Of a DNA stretch of 64,000 nucleotides, positions 22,926-32,345 are shown one piece after another. The stretch comes from Aspidapion aeneum (taxonomy: Eukaryota; Arthropoda; Insecta; Coleoptera; Brentidae), in NCBI GenBank assembly GCA_963576565.1, contig OY755038.1, forward strand, positions 180,891,452 to 180,955,451, in the 5' to 3' direction. How positions within the stretch are numbered: the stretch's first letter is position 1; every line of letters begins with the position of its first letter. A program made the position numbers and the translations under genes. Under the pieces are notes generated by a model. The model ran no database searches, had not been told where the DNA came from, and saw only the letters and a list, made by a program, of their open reading frames with translations.

Positions 22926-23899
22926 TTCTAGGATACCGGAAAAGAAGCCAGGAGAGTATGTTTTGCTTCCTCGCAGGCAATAGGACATATAAATTGGGAA
23001 TTTACGATTTTTTAAAGAAAGATTGTGGTTCTGAAAAGAACTGGTTTTGTTGATTCGGTCCGCGTCCAATAGTACGGGCGTTAAAAGTTACTCACGCACC
23101 TACTAATTTACAAGAATTGGTATTTTAAAATTTTACTGAAACTAGCCTAAAATTATCTAAACTAACCTGAAAGAACATTAGGTTTTCGTCCTGATTTGTA
23201 GTAAAAAAAGTTTTCAGCTTTCTTTTTTCCTCTTTTCCAAAAAAGCTAAAATCTACTTTTTACAAATAGTTTTAGTTCTGCAACCTAACCACAGGCCTTT
23301 AGGTTTGTAAGCTCATATGTGCATAATAATAGGGACCTTTAGCCTTATAAATGCGACATTAAATGATAGATGTTACGTGTTATTTAGAAGCCCAATTTTG
23401 ACCTTTTGCAGACACACATTATCCATTACCCTTTATTTATCTGTCACAAGCCTTTCTTTTTGTACTGTAGGCAAAATTAATTAAAAAGTTCAGATGACCA
23501 CTAAGGAAAAAACTGAAATAGCAATATTAGTGAAAAATCGCCAGGAAAGTATACTGCCATCATAATCAAAAACACAGTAAGTAAATTTAACAGTTTCAGG
23601 TAATACTCTATTCAAAATTTTATTTTTTGAGAAGGTTTGACTGTAAATTATCAAATTTCCTTCTGATCCTGTTGCCAAACAACACCTACCAGTTTTTATA
23701 AAAAATAGTGTTCAATAATTGGCATAAAATTAAATCTCCGGATTACCCCGCATTGGTAGCTCTTGAAATAAGTCTGGTATTAAAAATATTTAAATTTACA
23801 TTATATTTTGTCATAACGTTATATGAGCGGCAACACTTTCTTTATACTGTGCGTCCGTAAAGTCTGAAATCACCGATTTTTTAAAGAAAACTACAAGTT
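22926..23899. other. No gene recognised
   Basis: AT-rich DNA without identifiable repeats or long frames. The frame at 23490-23678 (62 codons) shows no known domain and no support. Confidence 0.4.
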
Positions 23900-24380
23900 C
23901 TTAAGAAAAAAGATCGAAAACTATCCAAACCAAACCGAACAGAACCGACGATGTAAGGGCCAGACAATGCTACAACTATAAAAAAATTTAAAATGCACTC
24001 GGTGAACGAGTTTTATTAAACCAACCGAACAGAATCGACGATGTAAGGGCCAGACTTTAAAATTACCAAAGTGTGTGTAAAATTTATACACACGCAGAGA
24101 GTTGGGTCCTCACAATGATTTCTAGGTCCACTCGCATACACACTAAAAGCGCCCTCTACGATACTCTCAAGAAATTTGTTGGAACTAAATTCCTGTTTTT
24201 CACATGCGTTGTGAGGACCAGGAAAAATTTAAGTGAAATATATCAAAATGTTGGAAATTTTATGAGGACGACCAAAATAAGGTCCAAACGTTACGAGGTC
24301 CAGAAATTGGACCTCCCAACGTAAACGGTCCTCGCAACTCCGGTGAGGGGTTGGTGTGTGTCCTCGCAAGGTATGTTACG
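23900..24380 (-). repeat. Dispersed repeat, inverted copy of 10590-11085
   Basis: It matches the reverse complement of the 10.6-11.1 kb block throughout. A local duplication is present at the left end: GAACAGAACCGACGATGTAA near 23938 and GAACAGAATCGACGATGTAA near 24027. It runs directly into a CAGA microsatellite and the palindromic end at 24534. Confidence 0.75.
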
Positions 24381-24576
24381 CCAACACAGACAGACAGACA
24401 GACAGACATACAGACAGACAGACAGACAGACAGACGGCGCAGCAAAAAAGTTACAAAATCATCTGAAACGCAAAGATATATAAAAATTTTTGAAATCGGA
24501 GCAACTTTTTTTTTCTCGAAAAAATTAGTATCACCATAGCTCACACTACTATAGTATAGTATATGTGTGAGCTAAT
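24381..24576 (-). repeat. Repeat family copy C: CAGA microsatellite plus palindromic end
   Basis: A (CAGA)n tract (24385-24433) is followed by AAAATCATCTGAAACGCAAA, TTTCTCGAAAAAATTAGTAT and the palindrome AGCTCACACTACTATAG ... TGTGAGCT (24538-24575). The same order is found inverted at 50339-50560. Frames rich in QTDR/CLSV are translations of the microsatellite and not proteins. Confidence 0.8.
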
Positions 24577-25325
24577 ATATAAAATAAAGACTATTTAATA
24601 GCCTATAATATGAATTGTCTGTATAGTATCGTTGCTAAGATACGAAGCCTGAAATGTTAGCAGTACACCCGTGTCCCATGTATTTCCACATTATATGCAA
24701 ATTAAACCGAAATTATTAATGGGTCAAGCGGTTAGGAGTTAATTCGCATCCCTAAGTTTTGGTTATCTTTTAAAATCACGAAAAAAAATCATGTTTTAAT
24801 TAGGTTTTATTCAGTTCTTAAAAAAAATAAACATTTTAGTGAAGGAAAAAGCCTTTTTCTGATAAAATAAAATGTGCTTTTAAACGGTGTATAACAAAGT
24901 GGTGAGGTTATTTTTGTAACTTTTTTATTTTTTTTGTTTTTTATTTGTTTTTAAAAACTAAGCTATCTAAAAAATATTTTAATTTCTATTGCTGAAAATA
25001 CTATAATCTTTAAAACGCTATGTACCTAGTGGGTTTTTGTTGACGGGGAAAGTCCAAGGAACATACCTACGCATGTTTGGTGTTTCTTTTATTTCAATTT
25101 TTGAGCGCCCCTGGTATATTATCAGTTATCTAAATGTTATAGCTATAAACTTTGCAAAAAAAAATATTTTCTATAATATATGGTAAAACGTTTTTATTGG
25201 TAGAAATTGTTTTTAAAAAAAAACTTTTAAATTATATGGTAAGAATAAAAAAAATCACCATCATGCGAATGTTCCTTGAGTGTTCCCCGTTTACAAAAAC
25301 CCATTAGGGTCATATCGTTTTAGGC
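24577..25325. repeat. Copy of the GGGGCGTCCGCATATTG family
   Basis: It carries AGTGGGTTTTTGTTGACGGG (about 25029), GAGCGCCCCTGGTATATTAT (about 25103) and an inverted 'GTTCCCCGTTTACAAAAACCC' context at the right end. The layout is shared with 4925-5374 and 47.6-48.4 kb. Non-coding. Confidence 0.6.
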
Positions 25326-25460
25326 AGTAACGCACCCAGGAATATGTCTTGGGGGGGGGGCCGAGGCCTCATAATGTCGTATTTCATGCTATTTTTTGTC
25401 TTTATTCATGAAATATGTTGAAAATATAAACAAAAATCATAGGCTTTTGCAAAGTTTAGT
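25326..25460 (+). repeat. Fragment of the hAT-like repeat seen at 13511
   Basis: AACGCACCCAGGAATATGTC, a run of G, and GAGGCCTCATAATGTCGTAT followed by TTCATGAAATATGTTGAAAA match 13511-13680. Truncated. Confidence 0.65.
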
Positions 25461-25529
25461 TTTTAATAAAATTGAATAAAACCAATAAAAAATAAAAGAA
25501 ATAGTAGCTAAAATAAAATTTCCACAAGA

Positions 25530-25708
25530 TTTTTTTTTATTATACTAGGACTTTCCATCCAATCGGGATCAATCGCCCAGTTTCGCAAGGTTCTAGCAAG
25601 GTTAAAGCATTTTTTAAACAAACACAAACTACCAAGTACCTAGCCAGGAATCGAACGCGGACCGCTGGTGTGGGAAACGAACATTGCTACCACTACACCA
25701 CGAATGAA
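25530..25708 (-). mobile_element. tRNA-derived SINE, copy 2
   Basis: Read on the minus strand this begins with a tRNA-like head (GTGGTGTAGTGGTAGCAATG, then GTTCGATTCCTGGCTAGG as B box). It continues with the body shared with copy 1 (CTAGGTACTTGG ... GGGCGATTGATCCCGATTGG) and ends in GGAAAG plus an A-rich tail. Its head is better preserved than that of copy 1. Confidence 0.87.
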
Positions 25709-25714
25709 ACACGA

Positions 25715-25889
25715 TAATAACCACAATATGCGGACGCCCCTGGAGTGCCAATTCCTCCCTTTATCACTACGTTGTAATACAATTTTCAAAAGGACATTTT
25801 ATTTTCTCTGTAAAATATATTTTAATTTTTTTTCCTAAAATGCTTAGTTTTTTTTTTAAATCGAATAAAACCTTAAAAAACATGAGGCA
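25715..25889. repeat. Partial copy of the GGGGCGTCCGCATATTG family
   Basis: CAATATGCGGACGCCCCTGG at about 25724 is followed by a CATTTTATTTTCTCT segment and an AAAATGCTTAGTTTT segment, as near 10135-10260. Confidence 0.65.
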
Positions 25890-25897
25890 GGTATTCT

Positions 25898-26052
25898 CAG
25901 GCGCGGATCTACGGGAGGGGAACAAGGGGAAATTTCACCCCCGAAATCTCAAACTGACCCACAGAATACACCTGGTCACCATGTAAAATAGTTTTATGCC
26001 ATATTTATTATGTTATTTCCCCTCCCCAAATAAAGCTCCTAGATTCGCCTTT
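25898..26052. mobile_element. hAT-type miniature transposon (155 bp)
   Basis: The left end is CAGGCGCGGATCTACGGGAG and the right end, read inward, is a diverged AAAGGCGAATCTAGGAG. The 8-bp target duplication GGTATTCT is perfect (25890-25897 and 26053-26060). No coding capacity. Confidence 0.88.
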
Positions 26053-26060
26053 GGTATTCT

Positions 26061-26560
26061 TGGGTGGAGGACAGACCAAGAAAAGCTAATGTGTCTTAAG
26101 AGACCAAGACTTGGAGTATTTTTCCAATTTCACGAATCTGAATTTCAGGTCTCTTTGAGATAAATGGATGAATTCTTTGAATTCATATAACATTGTTTTT
26201 GAACGAGACACTTGTTTGATCTTGAATCCATTTGAAGGGTAAATTTCACCCCTATATTTTGAATAGGAAAAATGGCGCGAATAATACTTTGTTTTGACTG
26301 CCTCTTGAATATATTTACAAACGCGTAAAAATTTTAAAAATCTGTCAATTTGTTATTACTAATTTACCATGAAGTGAGAAAAATACATTTTGTATGTTTT
26401 TTTTATCTAAGAGTATGGTCTAGCACGCCTTAAGAAGTGTTAAAGTGAAAACGCCCTCTATTATTACGAAACTAGCAAAATATTTTATACCAAATAAATT
26501 CATATCTTATTCATCACAAGTGTAGTTGGCATATTTATCTCAGCAAGATTTTAATAGGAT
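26061..26560. other. Non-coding, with a partial foldback arm
   Basis: About 26230-26340 matches one arm of the foldback at 4331-4801 (CACCCCTATATTTTGAATAG, then TACTTTGTTTTGA). Nothing else is identified. Confidence 0.55.
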
Positions 26561-27109
26561 GCATATAATATCGGTTCTTAGCCAAATACACTCGAGCTAC
26601 ACACTAGTGTGACAGTGAAAAACACGGCCATGACGAGGGTGTAACGCATTCTGGTATAGAAACCAGAATATTTGCAGGAATGCAAGTAAGTACTTGTATC
26701 GCTAACAAAAACGCAATGGAAATAGAATTTCATATTTCAATAAAAATAATTGGTTAAACTTTATTGTTGGGACTTTTGACGTGACAGCGTGGTTGATAGC
26801 AAGCAGTTTTCGAAAATTTCTTAAATCGCTCGAAATCGACAAAATTAACCAACAAAAAGGTGGTGAGTGGGACACAAAAAGCCCATTAGCTAGGAAATAG
26901 ACTAGATAAAAAACAAAAACTCAGAAAAGTGTTAGAAAAGCGTAAAAATTGAAAGTTAGGTTGGAATAGGCACGCCATGCAACCGCCGCGCCGGGGCCTG
27001 GCCCTGCGAGTAGCACTCAGGTTCCAGGCAGTCAAGCACCATCAATTTTTGATTTTCTGAGGGAATCCACTGAACAACTGATCAATTCATTGTTTAATTT
27101 GACATATGA

Positions 27110-27495
27110 GATAAAAAACGAAATTACCAGATGCTATAAAAGAAGTACAAGACTTCTTAGAAGATGAAGAAAGGAGTGAAAAGCTATCTGATCATCAGAA
27201 AGAACAAGTAAAGCTAGTTTTAAGGAAATTGCTCACAGCAGAAAAAAGAAAATTTGAATATGATGCAGCCCCATATTTAGTTCTCATAGAATCACTTGAA
27301 AGAAACGTCACTAATTTACATTACTCTGATATTAGTAAAATGTTGTTTAGAATGGGAACAATGGGAGCAAAAAGAGTCAGAAAAAAAGGTTTTAATCGAG
27401 TTGGAGTAGAATTTAACACAGCCAGATTTGCAAATACATTTTTTAAAAGTGATGTGCTACCAGGGTACACAATGGTAAAAGAGGACAGGGATTGA
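27110..27495 (+). pseudogene. Remnant of LINE ORF1 (gag-like)
   Basis: The open part encodes about 130 residues. A charged helical region is rich in 'EVQDFLEDEERSEKL'. It is followed by a 'GFNRVGVEFNTARFANTF' segment that resembles the RRM-like core of Jockey/R1-type ORF1 proteins ('GRN+V.VEF....+AN..'). No CCHC knuckles remain. The first methionine inside (27229) is not the original start, since the frame continues upstream. The fragment ends at a stop just before the endonuclease remnant. The assignment rests on family resemblance only. Confidence 0.55.
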
Positions 27496-29220
27496 GGAGT
27501 GGCCATAGCAGTAACAGCGTGTCCCATTTTCGATGGGATTAAATGGGAAACTCGGTTATTATTAAAGATATCGATTTTCTGATTGCACCTTACCGTGCTC
27601 TTTTTTGGAGCCCTTAAAAATGGTGTAATCAGATTTTTGCTATACCCCTTGGTTTCGCTAATACAGGGAGTTTTTGAAAAAATTGCATTTTAATTAATTC
27701 CTTGTATCTCGCTTATTTTGCAAGATATTTTTATTCTGTAAAAACCTTTCTATGGCAACTTTTTTAGAGCAAAATAATGACGTTGTCAATTTTTAAAAAT
27801 ATTGTTTAGTTTTTGAGATATGGTATTTATCATAAAAAAATTAAATACGGACCTGGATTTTTTTGATTACTACTTTGATTAGTTCCATGCTATTATTACC
27901 TTAAAATGATAAAACTTTAATATTTTTTTGATTTAAGGTTAAAAAAATATTTGAAAAAAAAATTATAGTCCGAACCTGGAAATTTCCAACGTAATTATAA
28001 ATTAAAAATTGCAAGACACACTAGTTGAACGATTTTTAGTTTATCTGTTTTGAAATGATAATTAAAAGATTTATAAATAAAGTAAAAAACGTTAAAAAGT
28101 TAATTATTTGATAACCAAACAGCAGGTCGTGAAATTTACAAAACAAAAGCGTGGAATTGACATTGTCATTTTACTTGTCATTTTTTTAAATGGCTTACAA
28201 TTATTTTAAACTGGCTAGAAATCGACTGCTTCATTTAAGCAACAAAATTCCAATATTTAAATGGCAGAAATATTTTTATGCAAAATGCGTTAAGAAAAAT
28301 TACTCAAAAATGCCAACAATATGTTACACATAATGGTAATCAGAAAGATTAGGTATTTTTTATAATTTGTTTTTTTTTGTATTTTTCGTAGTTTTTGTTT
28401 CAAATAAATCTGTAAATTAACGTAAAACCATTTTAATATGCTAAGTATCAAAACAGTTAAACTAAAAATTGTTTAACTAGCAATTTTTAGTTTATATTTA
28501 TGTTGGAAATATCCAGGTTCGGACTAATTTTTTTTTTAAATATTAAATATTTTTTTTTTTACCTTAAAAAATTTTTTTTAAAATTTTTATTATTTTATGA
28601 TAATACTAACATGAAACCAATCAAAATAGTAATTAAAAAAAACCAGGTCCGTATTTAATTTTTTTATGATAAATACCATATCTCAAAAACTAAACAATAT
28701 TTTAAAAAATTGACAACGTCATTATTTTCTTCTAAAAAAGTTGCCATAAAAATGTTTTTACAGAATAAAAGTATCTCGCAAAATAAGCGAAATACAAGGG
28801 TTTATTAAAAATACAATTTTTTCAAAAACTCCCTGTATTAGCGAAACTACGGGGTATAGCAAAAATCTGATAACGCCATTTTTAAGGGCTCAAAAAAAAA
28901 AAGCACGGTAAGGTCCAATCAGAAAATCAATATCTTTAATAATAACCGAGTTTCCCATTTAATCCCATCGAAAATGGGACACGCTGTACACAAATCCATC
29001 CCATTTCAGAAAATTAAATTTCAGTTTAGACTCACAGACACATTGCAGTTTGTGGGGATAGAGACAGATGAGGTGAACTTGATCAGTATATATAACCCAC
29101 CAGACTTAGAAATAAGACCAACTCTTTTTCAGATTATATGCCATGCAGTACAGAAACTAAATCAAAAGGCCATTATTATTATGGGAGACCTAAACGCTCA
29201 AGACCCAGCTTAGAGATGGA
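27496..29220 (+). pseudogene. LINE endonuclease remnant interrupted by a foldback
   Basis: Upstream of the insertion the frame ends 'GVAIAV'. Downstream it resumes 'HKSIPFQKIKFQF' and continues through 'VNLISIYNPP' and 'IIIMGDLNAQDPA'. The last is the 'GDLNA/DFNA' motif of apurinic-type LINE endonucleases (Asp and Asn catalytic). The order and spacing fit Jockey-clade ORF2. A stop follows 'DPA', and the frame at 29138-29374 continues the similarity shifted by one base, ending near 'KPGDRKSVPDLVMATPQA'. Not functional. Confidence 0.72.
27514..28986. mobile_element. Foldback element with TA target (1.47 kb)
   Basis: The left end ACAGCGTGTCCCATTTTCGA is matched by its inverse on the right. The arms are nearly 700 bp each, pairing for example ATCGATTTTCTGATTGCACC, GCTATACCCCTTGGTTTCGC and GGAGTTTTTGAAAAAATT with inverted partners. 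TA at 27512-27513 and at 28987-28988 forms the target duplication; the LINE reading frame is continuous when the insert is removed. No transposase is present, so mobilisation in trans by a Tc1/mariner-type enzyme is inferred. Confidence 0.9.
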
Positions 29221-29760
29221 GAATAAGAACGGAGAGATATTGAGAGAGATTCTAGATAGACAGAACTTGGTAAGTATTAACAATGGAGAAGCTACAAGGT
29301 TTACCAAACCTGGTGACAGAAAGAGTGTGCCAGATTTAGTAATGGCTACACCACAGGCTGCAGTTTCAAACTGACGGCTTGAGAGGAACAAGTGATGGAA
29401 ATCTTTAAAATCGATTTAGAGGTTCCCAAAACTTAATAGGGACCTTTTGCATATCCCATTTTTCTCTTATCTCTATTTGAGACATGCATCCTTTATTTAG
29501 AAACAGGGTTGCCGCACATATTGTCACGAAGGGCGCGTAACATAAAGTCAAACCAATATTTGACCAATTAATTAAAAAGTAACTTAATAATTATTATTAT
29601 TATATTTATTAACTTTTTGGGACAGCCTATAAGTCGATATAAATCGATTGACGTCAATAACTATTATTGCAATTTGGCAGAAATAGTTTATAAATTCGCG
29701 GGCAATGCATATTTCGGGACTTTTTTCTGACAGAGACTCGGGAGAACTAAATACCGCGGG

Positions 29761-29777
29761 GCGAGGCGTCGCCTCGC
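29761..29777 (+). promoter_or_regulatory. GC-rich hairpin in the LTR
   Basis: GCGAGGCG T CGCCTCGC is a perfect palindrome with one central base, standing about 70 bp after a TATA-like motif. In the transcript it would form a short strong stem near the 5' end. Its role is unknown. Confidence 0.65.
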
Positions 29778-29926
29778 GGAACTAAAGTTTCAGCTTTTTT
29801 CCTTATAACGAACGTTAAGACCGGGTGAGTGCGGGCGGCCACATCGAGTGACGTAATCGACTGACGATAATTTGGACGTGAACTGGGGTTCCTAGATAAC
29901 CAGCCGGCCGCAAATCCTGTTGTTTC

Positions 29927-29935
29927 CAGGTAAGT
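29927..29935 (+). promoter_or_regulatory. Consensus-like 5' splice donor in the LTR
   Basis: CAG|GTAAGT matches the metazoan splice-donor consensus perfectly. A weaker GGTGAGTG lies at about 29823. A donor this close to the 5' end suggests that transcripts of the element may be spliced to downstream parts. No acceptor was assigned. Confidence 0.5.
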
Positions 29936-30228
29936 CCGGGTGTCGCCCCCATAGCCAACTCACCAACCTTTGTTGTATCAGTTATCGGTTCTTAGTTTTA
30001 TAATACATCTTTTAACCCCCTACAGGTGTTATTTATTCTGCATCCCTTATTTTTTAAACAAAGATCTCAGTCGGCTCGAATCGAAATAACTCCGTTAGAT
30101 CGATTCGACCGGCGCGGTATCATTCAAACAAATTGTTAATAACGAATAGTATCGGGGTTGTAAGGTTGTGGCTGGTAATTAACGACCGGGCAATACCTGT
30201 AACCAGCCCCGACCCAGTATTCGTGACA

Positions 30229-30246
30229 TGGTGGAGGCAAGCCGAG
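30229..30246 (+). other. Putative primer-binding site
   Basis: TGGTGGAGGCAAGCCGAG follows the LTR end without a gap. TGG is expected because tRNA 3' ends are CCA. I cannot name the complementary tRNA with confidence. Confidence 0.7.
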
Positions 30247-30515
30247 TTTAAAATACAAAGGGACGCAGGGGTTAAATTTTGTAAGGGAAAAAAGTCAATT
30301 AGAAAGTGGGTTTTTTTTTAGTTCTCTTAAATATATGTAGTCCAAAATATTTTTTTTCGCAATTCAACAACTAGCGGGGATTAAAGAAAATAAGAGCAAG
30401 GTAGTTGGCCAAGGGCATCATCCTAGTGACTAATAATTTTTTTTGTGTCGCCCAAATAGCTTTAAAAAAATAAAAGAAAAAATATTACGGGGGCTCGTAA
30501 AGCCACATAATAAAA
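30247..30515 (+). other. Leader region of the giant element
   Basis: Non-coding sequence between the primer-binding site and a tandem duplication. No protein motif is seen. Confidence 0.45.
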
Positions 30516-30941
30516 ACAAGCAGTGACAAACAAATAACAGACGGTTTTTTCGGTTACTCGACAGAACCGAACCGGGGTTTTCAGGCGCGTGTATGCGAAG
30601 TTCTATTCTTACATTTGTATACAGAGTGATCAAAATTACTTTCGGCCTGATAACTTTCGAAAGGAGGACCACAGGCGAGAGAAAATTTTGATCGTGTATA
30701 TTTAAATTGAGAGTGGGATAGGAGAAAAAACAAGCAGTGACAAACAAATAACAGACGGTTTTTTCGTTTACTCGACAGAACCGGGGTTTTCAGGCGCGTG
30801 TATGCGAAGTTCTATTCTTACATTTGTATACAGAGTGATCAAAATTACTTTCGGCCTGATAACCTTCGAAAGGAGGACCACAGGCGAGAGAAAATTTTGA
30901 TCGTGTATATTTAAATTGAGAGTGGGATAGGATTCATCCTT
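30516..30941 (+). repeat. Two-copy tandem duplication, 214-bp period
   Basis: ACAAGCAGTGACAAACAAAT starts both units (30516 and 30730). They remain almost identical through GGCGCGTGTATGCGAAGTTC, GAAAGGAGGACCACAGGCGA and GAGAGTGGGATAGGA. Differences are a 5-bp indel in CCGAACCGG and single substitutions, so the duplication is young. A minus-strand frame across it (30430-30747) has no support. Confidence 0.93.
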
Positions 30942-31040
30942 ACTGCGGCGAAAAGAGAGCGTACCAAAGTTCGTCAGGAATCAGAATACTAAAACGATAC
31001 TGAATCCTGGGGATGAGGCGGTATCTTTTCGCAGTAAGAA

Positions 31041-31340
31041 GTGTGGTTTGTTCGTATGCCACGAAGGAAACCAGGGAAGAGAGTTAGGGAAGCGAAAAGA
31101 CAAAGACGCAAGACGTTACAAAAGTGGATCCCGCATTTTTTTGAGGACGGGATACCGATCAAACTTAATACCGAAGGGAGGCTCGTAACGCCAGATATTT
31201 CTTGGCAAGAGATCGAATTGGGTAATCCAACCGCGGGGGAAAATTCACAAAAGGCACAGACCAAAAACCAAGTGTATCCGAGAGACGAATTTTTAGGGCA
31301 ACTTGAGAAAGAATATTTAGAGCTATTTGGGCCAGGATAA
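31041..31340 (+). CDS. Small basic ORF near the 5' end of the giant element
   Basis: This encodes 99 residues, or 94 from the second methionine at 31056, which opens the basic run. The N-terminus is strongly basic (residues 6-27, 'MPRRKPGKRVREAKRQRRK'), like an RNA- or DNA-binding or nuclear-localisation segment. A mixed middle follows ('DGIPIKLNTEGRLVTPDIS'), then an acidic C-terminus ('LGQLEKEYLELFGPG'). GC content is higher than in the flanks. No known domain is recognised; it is too short for a complete gag. An overlapping minus-strand frame of 133 codons is also open, so coding is uncertain. Position right after the leader would suit a first ORF of the element. Confidence 0.4.
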   Translation: MWFVRMPRRKPGKRVREAKRQRRKTLQKWIPHFFEDGIPIKLNTEGRLVTPDISWQEIELGNPTAGENSQKAQTKNQVYPRDEFLGQLEKEYLELFGPG

Positions 31341-32122
31341 CGAACTATCCAATAAACCTGACCAGAGCGCCGTGAAGATAAAAAGACCACGCTGGTTAGG
31401 CAAAAGACTTGATAAAAATAGTCGCGGTGATTGCGGGGTAGTTTAGAGGTCCACCTGACGAAATTGGTAGTCAGACGTAGTTAGAATAGCAATAAAGTTC
31501 AACAAGGTTAACAAAATTGGTAAAGCCCGGGGCTTATTAGGCTGAACGCACGAAAACTGTCAAAAATTGGCAGCCAGGTTAAGTACGGTGACAAAAAGTG
31601 GTAGTCAAACCGAAAAAAAGAGCCATAAATCGAATATACTCTACGTAAGAGAGGTAGACATACAGGTTAGGTTAAAAACACAGAAGTTCAATTGAGCCAT
31701 TATTAAACCAGTGATAGGGAAAAATTTTGAAAAGAGACGGCAAAAGCGTAAACAGCGTGTTTTTTTTGGTGAAGGAAAAAAAATATAATAATAATATTTT
31801 TCGAAAAAATCTAAACCCCACGACGCTACTGACTTTATAAAATGTGAAAAGAAAGTATGATTTGTTAAATAAAGTACCAAAGGAAATACCCAACCGATTG
31901 CATAAATAATATTAGTAGGTAATTATTAAAACGGAAAAAAGCGATCTGGTTACAATAACGTTACAAATTCAAAAAATCAATGCTGTACTATCTTTAAAGG
32001 TTATCGACCCAGACGAAAGGGCCATCGCTTTAAAAAGCTACCTTTGAAAAAGCAAAATCCAATATTTTAGTCTTGTATTAATATAAAAATTCCAAAAAAG
32101 CTGCTTTTTCTTTGATTTCTTT
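31341..32122 (+). other. Non-coding interior of the giant element
   Basis: It contains short recurrent phrases such as AAATTGGTAGTCA (about 31460) and AAAGTGGTAGTCA (about 31594). It ends in the first, LINE-interrupted unit of the tandem array that continues at 36466. No protein-coding region is supported. Confidence 0.5.
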
Positions 32123-32137
32123 ATTAGTCAGTCATTT
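32123..32137 (+). repeat. 15-bp target site duplication (LINE 3' side)
   Basis: ATTAGTCAGTCATTT, repeated exactly at 36466-36480. Confidence 0.92.
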
Positions 32138-32345
32138 TTTATTTTTTTTTATTTGTCAAACACACTGTGTTTTTTTTATTACAATCTAGTCAGTAAGACT
32201 AATTAGCAATTTTGTTTTAACTTAATTTACTAGAAAAGTCAGATTTAAACTTAGGGTTCACTCAACAGTTCTCCCCGCTTTGTTTAGTCTGTAACTCACA
32301 ATTGTGTTGTGTTTATAGCATTATTTTGTTTTATGTGTAATTCAC
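32138..32345 (-). other. LINE 3' untranslated region and A-tail
   Basis: Minus-strand sequence after the ORF2 stop at 32346, ending in an A-rich tail that abuts the target duplication. Confidence 0.75.

Larger units (their letters stand above)
26950..29395 (+). mobile_element. Decayed Jockey-type LINE, split by a foldback
   Basis: The + strand carries a remnant of a gag-like first ORF (about 27110-27495), then part of an apurinic-type endonuclease domain. The domain is interrupted at 27513 by a 1.47-kb foldback and resumes at 28989. Joining the flanks restores a continuous reading through the 'GVAIAV' and 'HKSIPF' ends. The element then degenerates into frameshifts and stops by about 29395. 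No reverse transcriptase follows, so it is truncated or internally deleted. Between ORF1 and the endonuclease, most of ORF1's zinc-knuckle end and the start of ORF2 are missing. Confidence 0.72.
29522..30228 (+). repeat. 5' long terminal repeat (707 bp)
   Basis: It starts TGTCACGAAGGGCG and ends CAGTATTCGTGACA, so the termini are 9-bp inverted repeats (TGTCACGAA / TTCGTGACA). Its first 40 bases recur exactly at 63944. A TATA-like TTTATAAATT lies near 29690, and a GC-rich hairpin and splice-donor-like sites lie downstream of it. GC content is higher than in the surroundings, especially 29720-30000. The 5 bp before it are CATAT; the matching duplication would lie past the window end. Confidence 0.9.

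Noticed and set aside
24260..24544. Open frames on both strands with QTDRQTDR or CLSVCLSV stretches (also 50363-50695)
   Set aside because: They are translations of a CAGA/CTGT microsatellite, whose 4-bp unit (12 bp per three repeats) keeps all frames open.
25640..25708. A free-standing tRNA gene on the minus strand
   Set aside because: The tRNA-like head is fused to a body and A-rich tail shared with another copy, so it is a SINE.
30430..31390. Minus-strand frames of 105 and 133 codons near the 5' end of the giant element
   Set aside because: The first crosses a tandem duplication, and the second is the opposite strand of the more plausible basic ORF. Neither has a recognisable motif.
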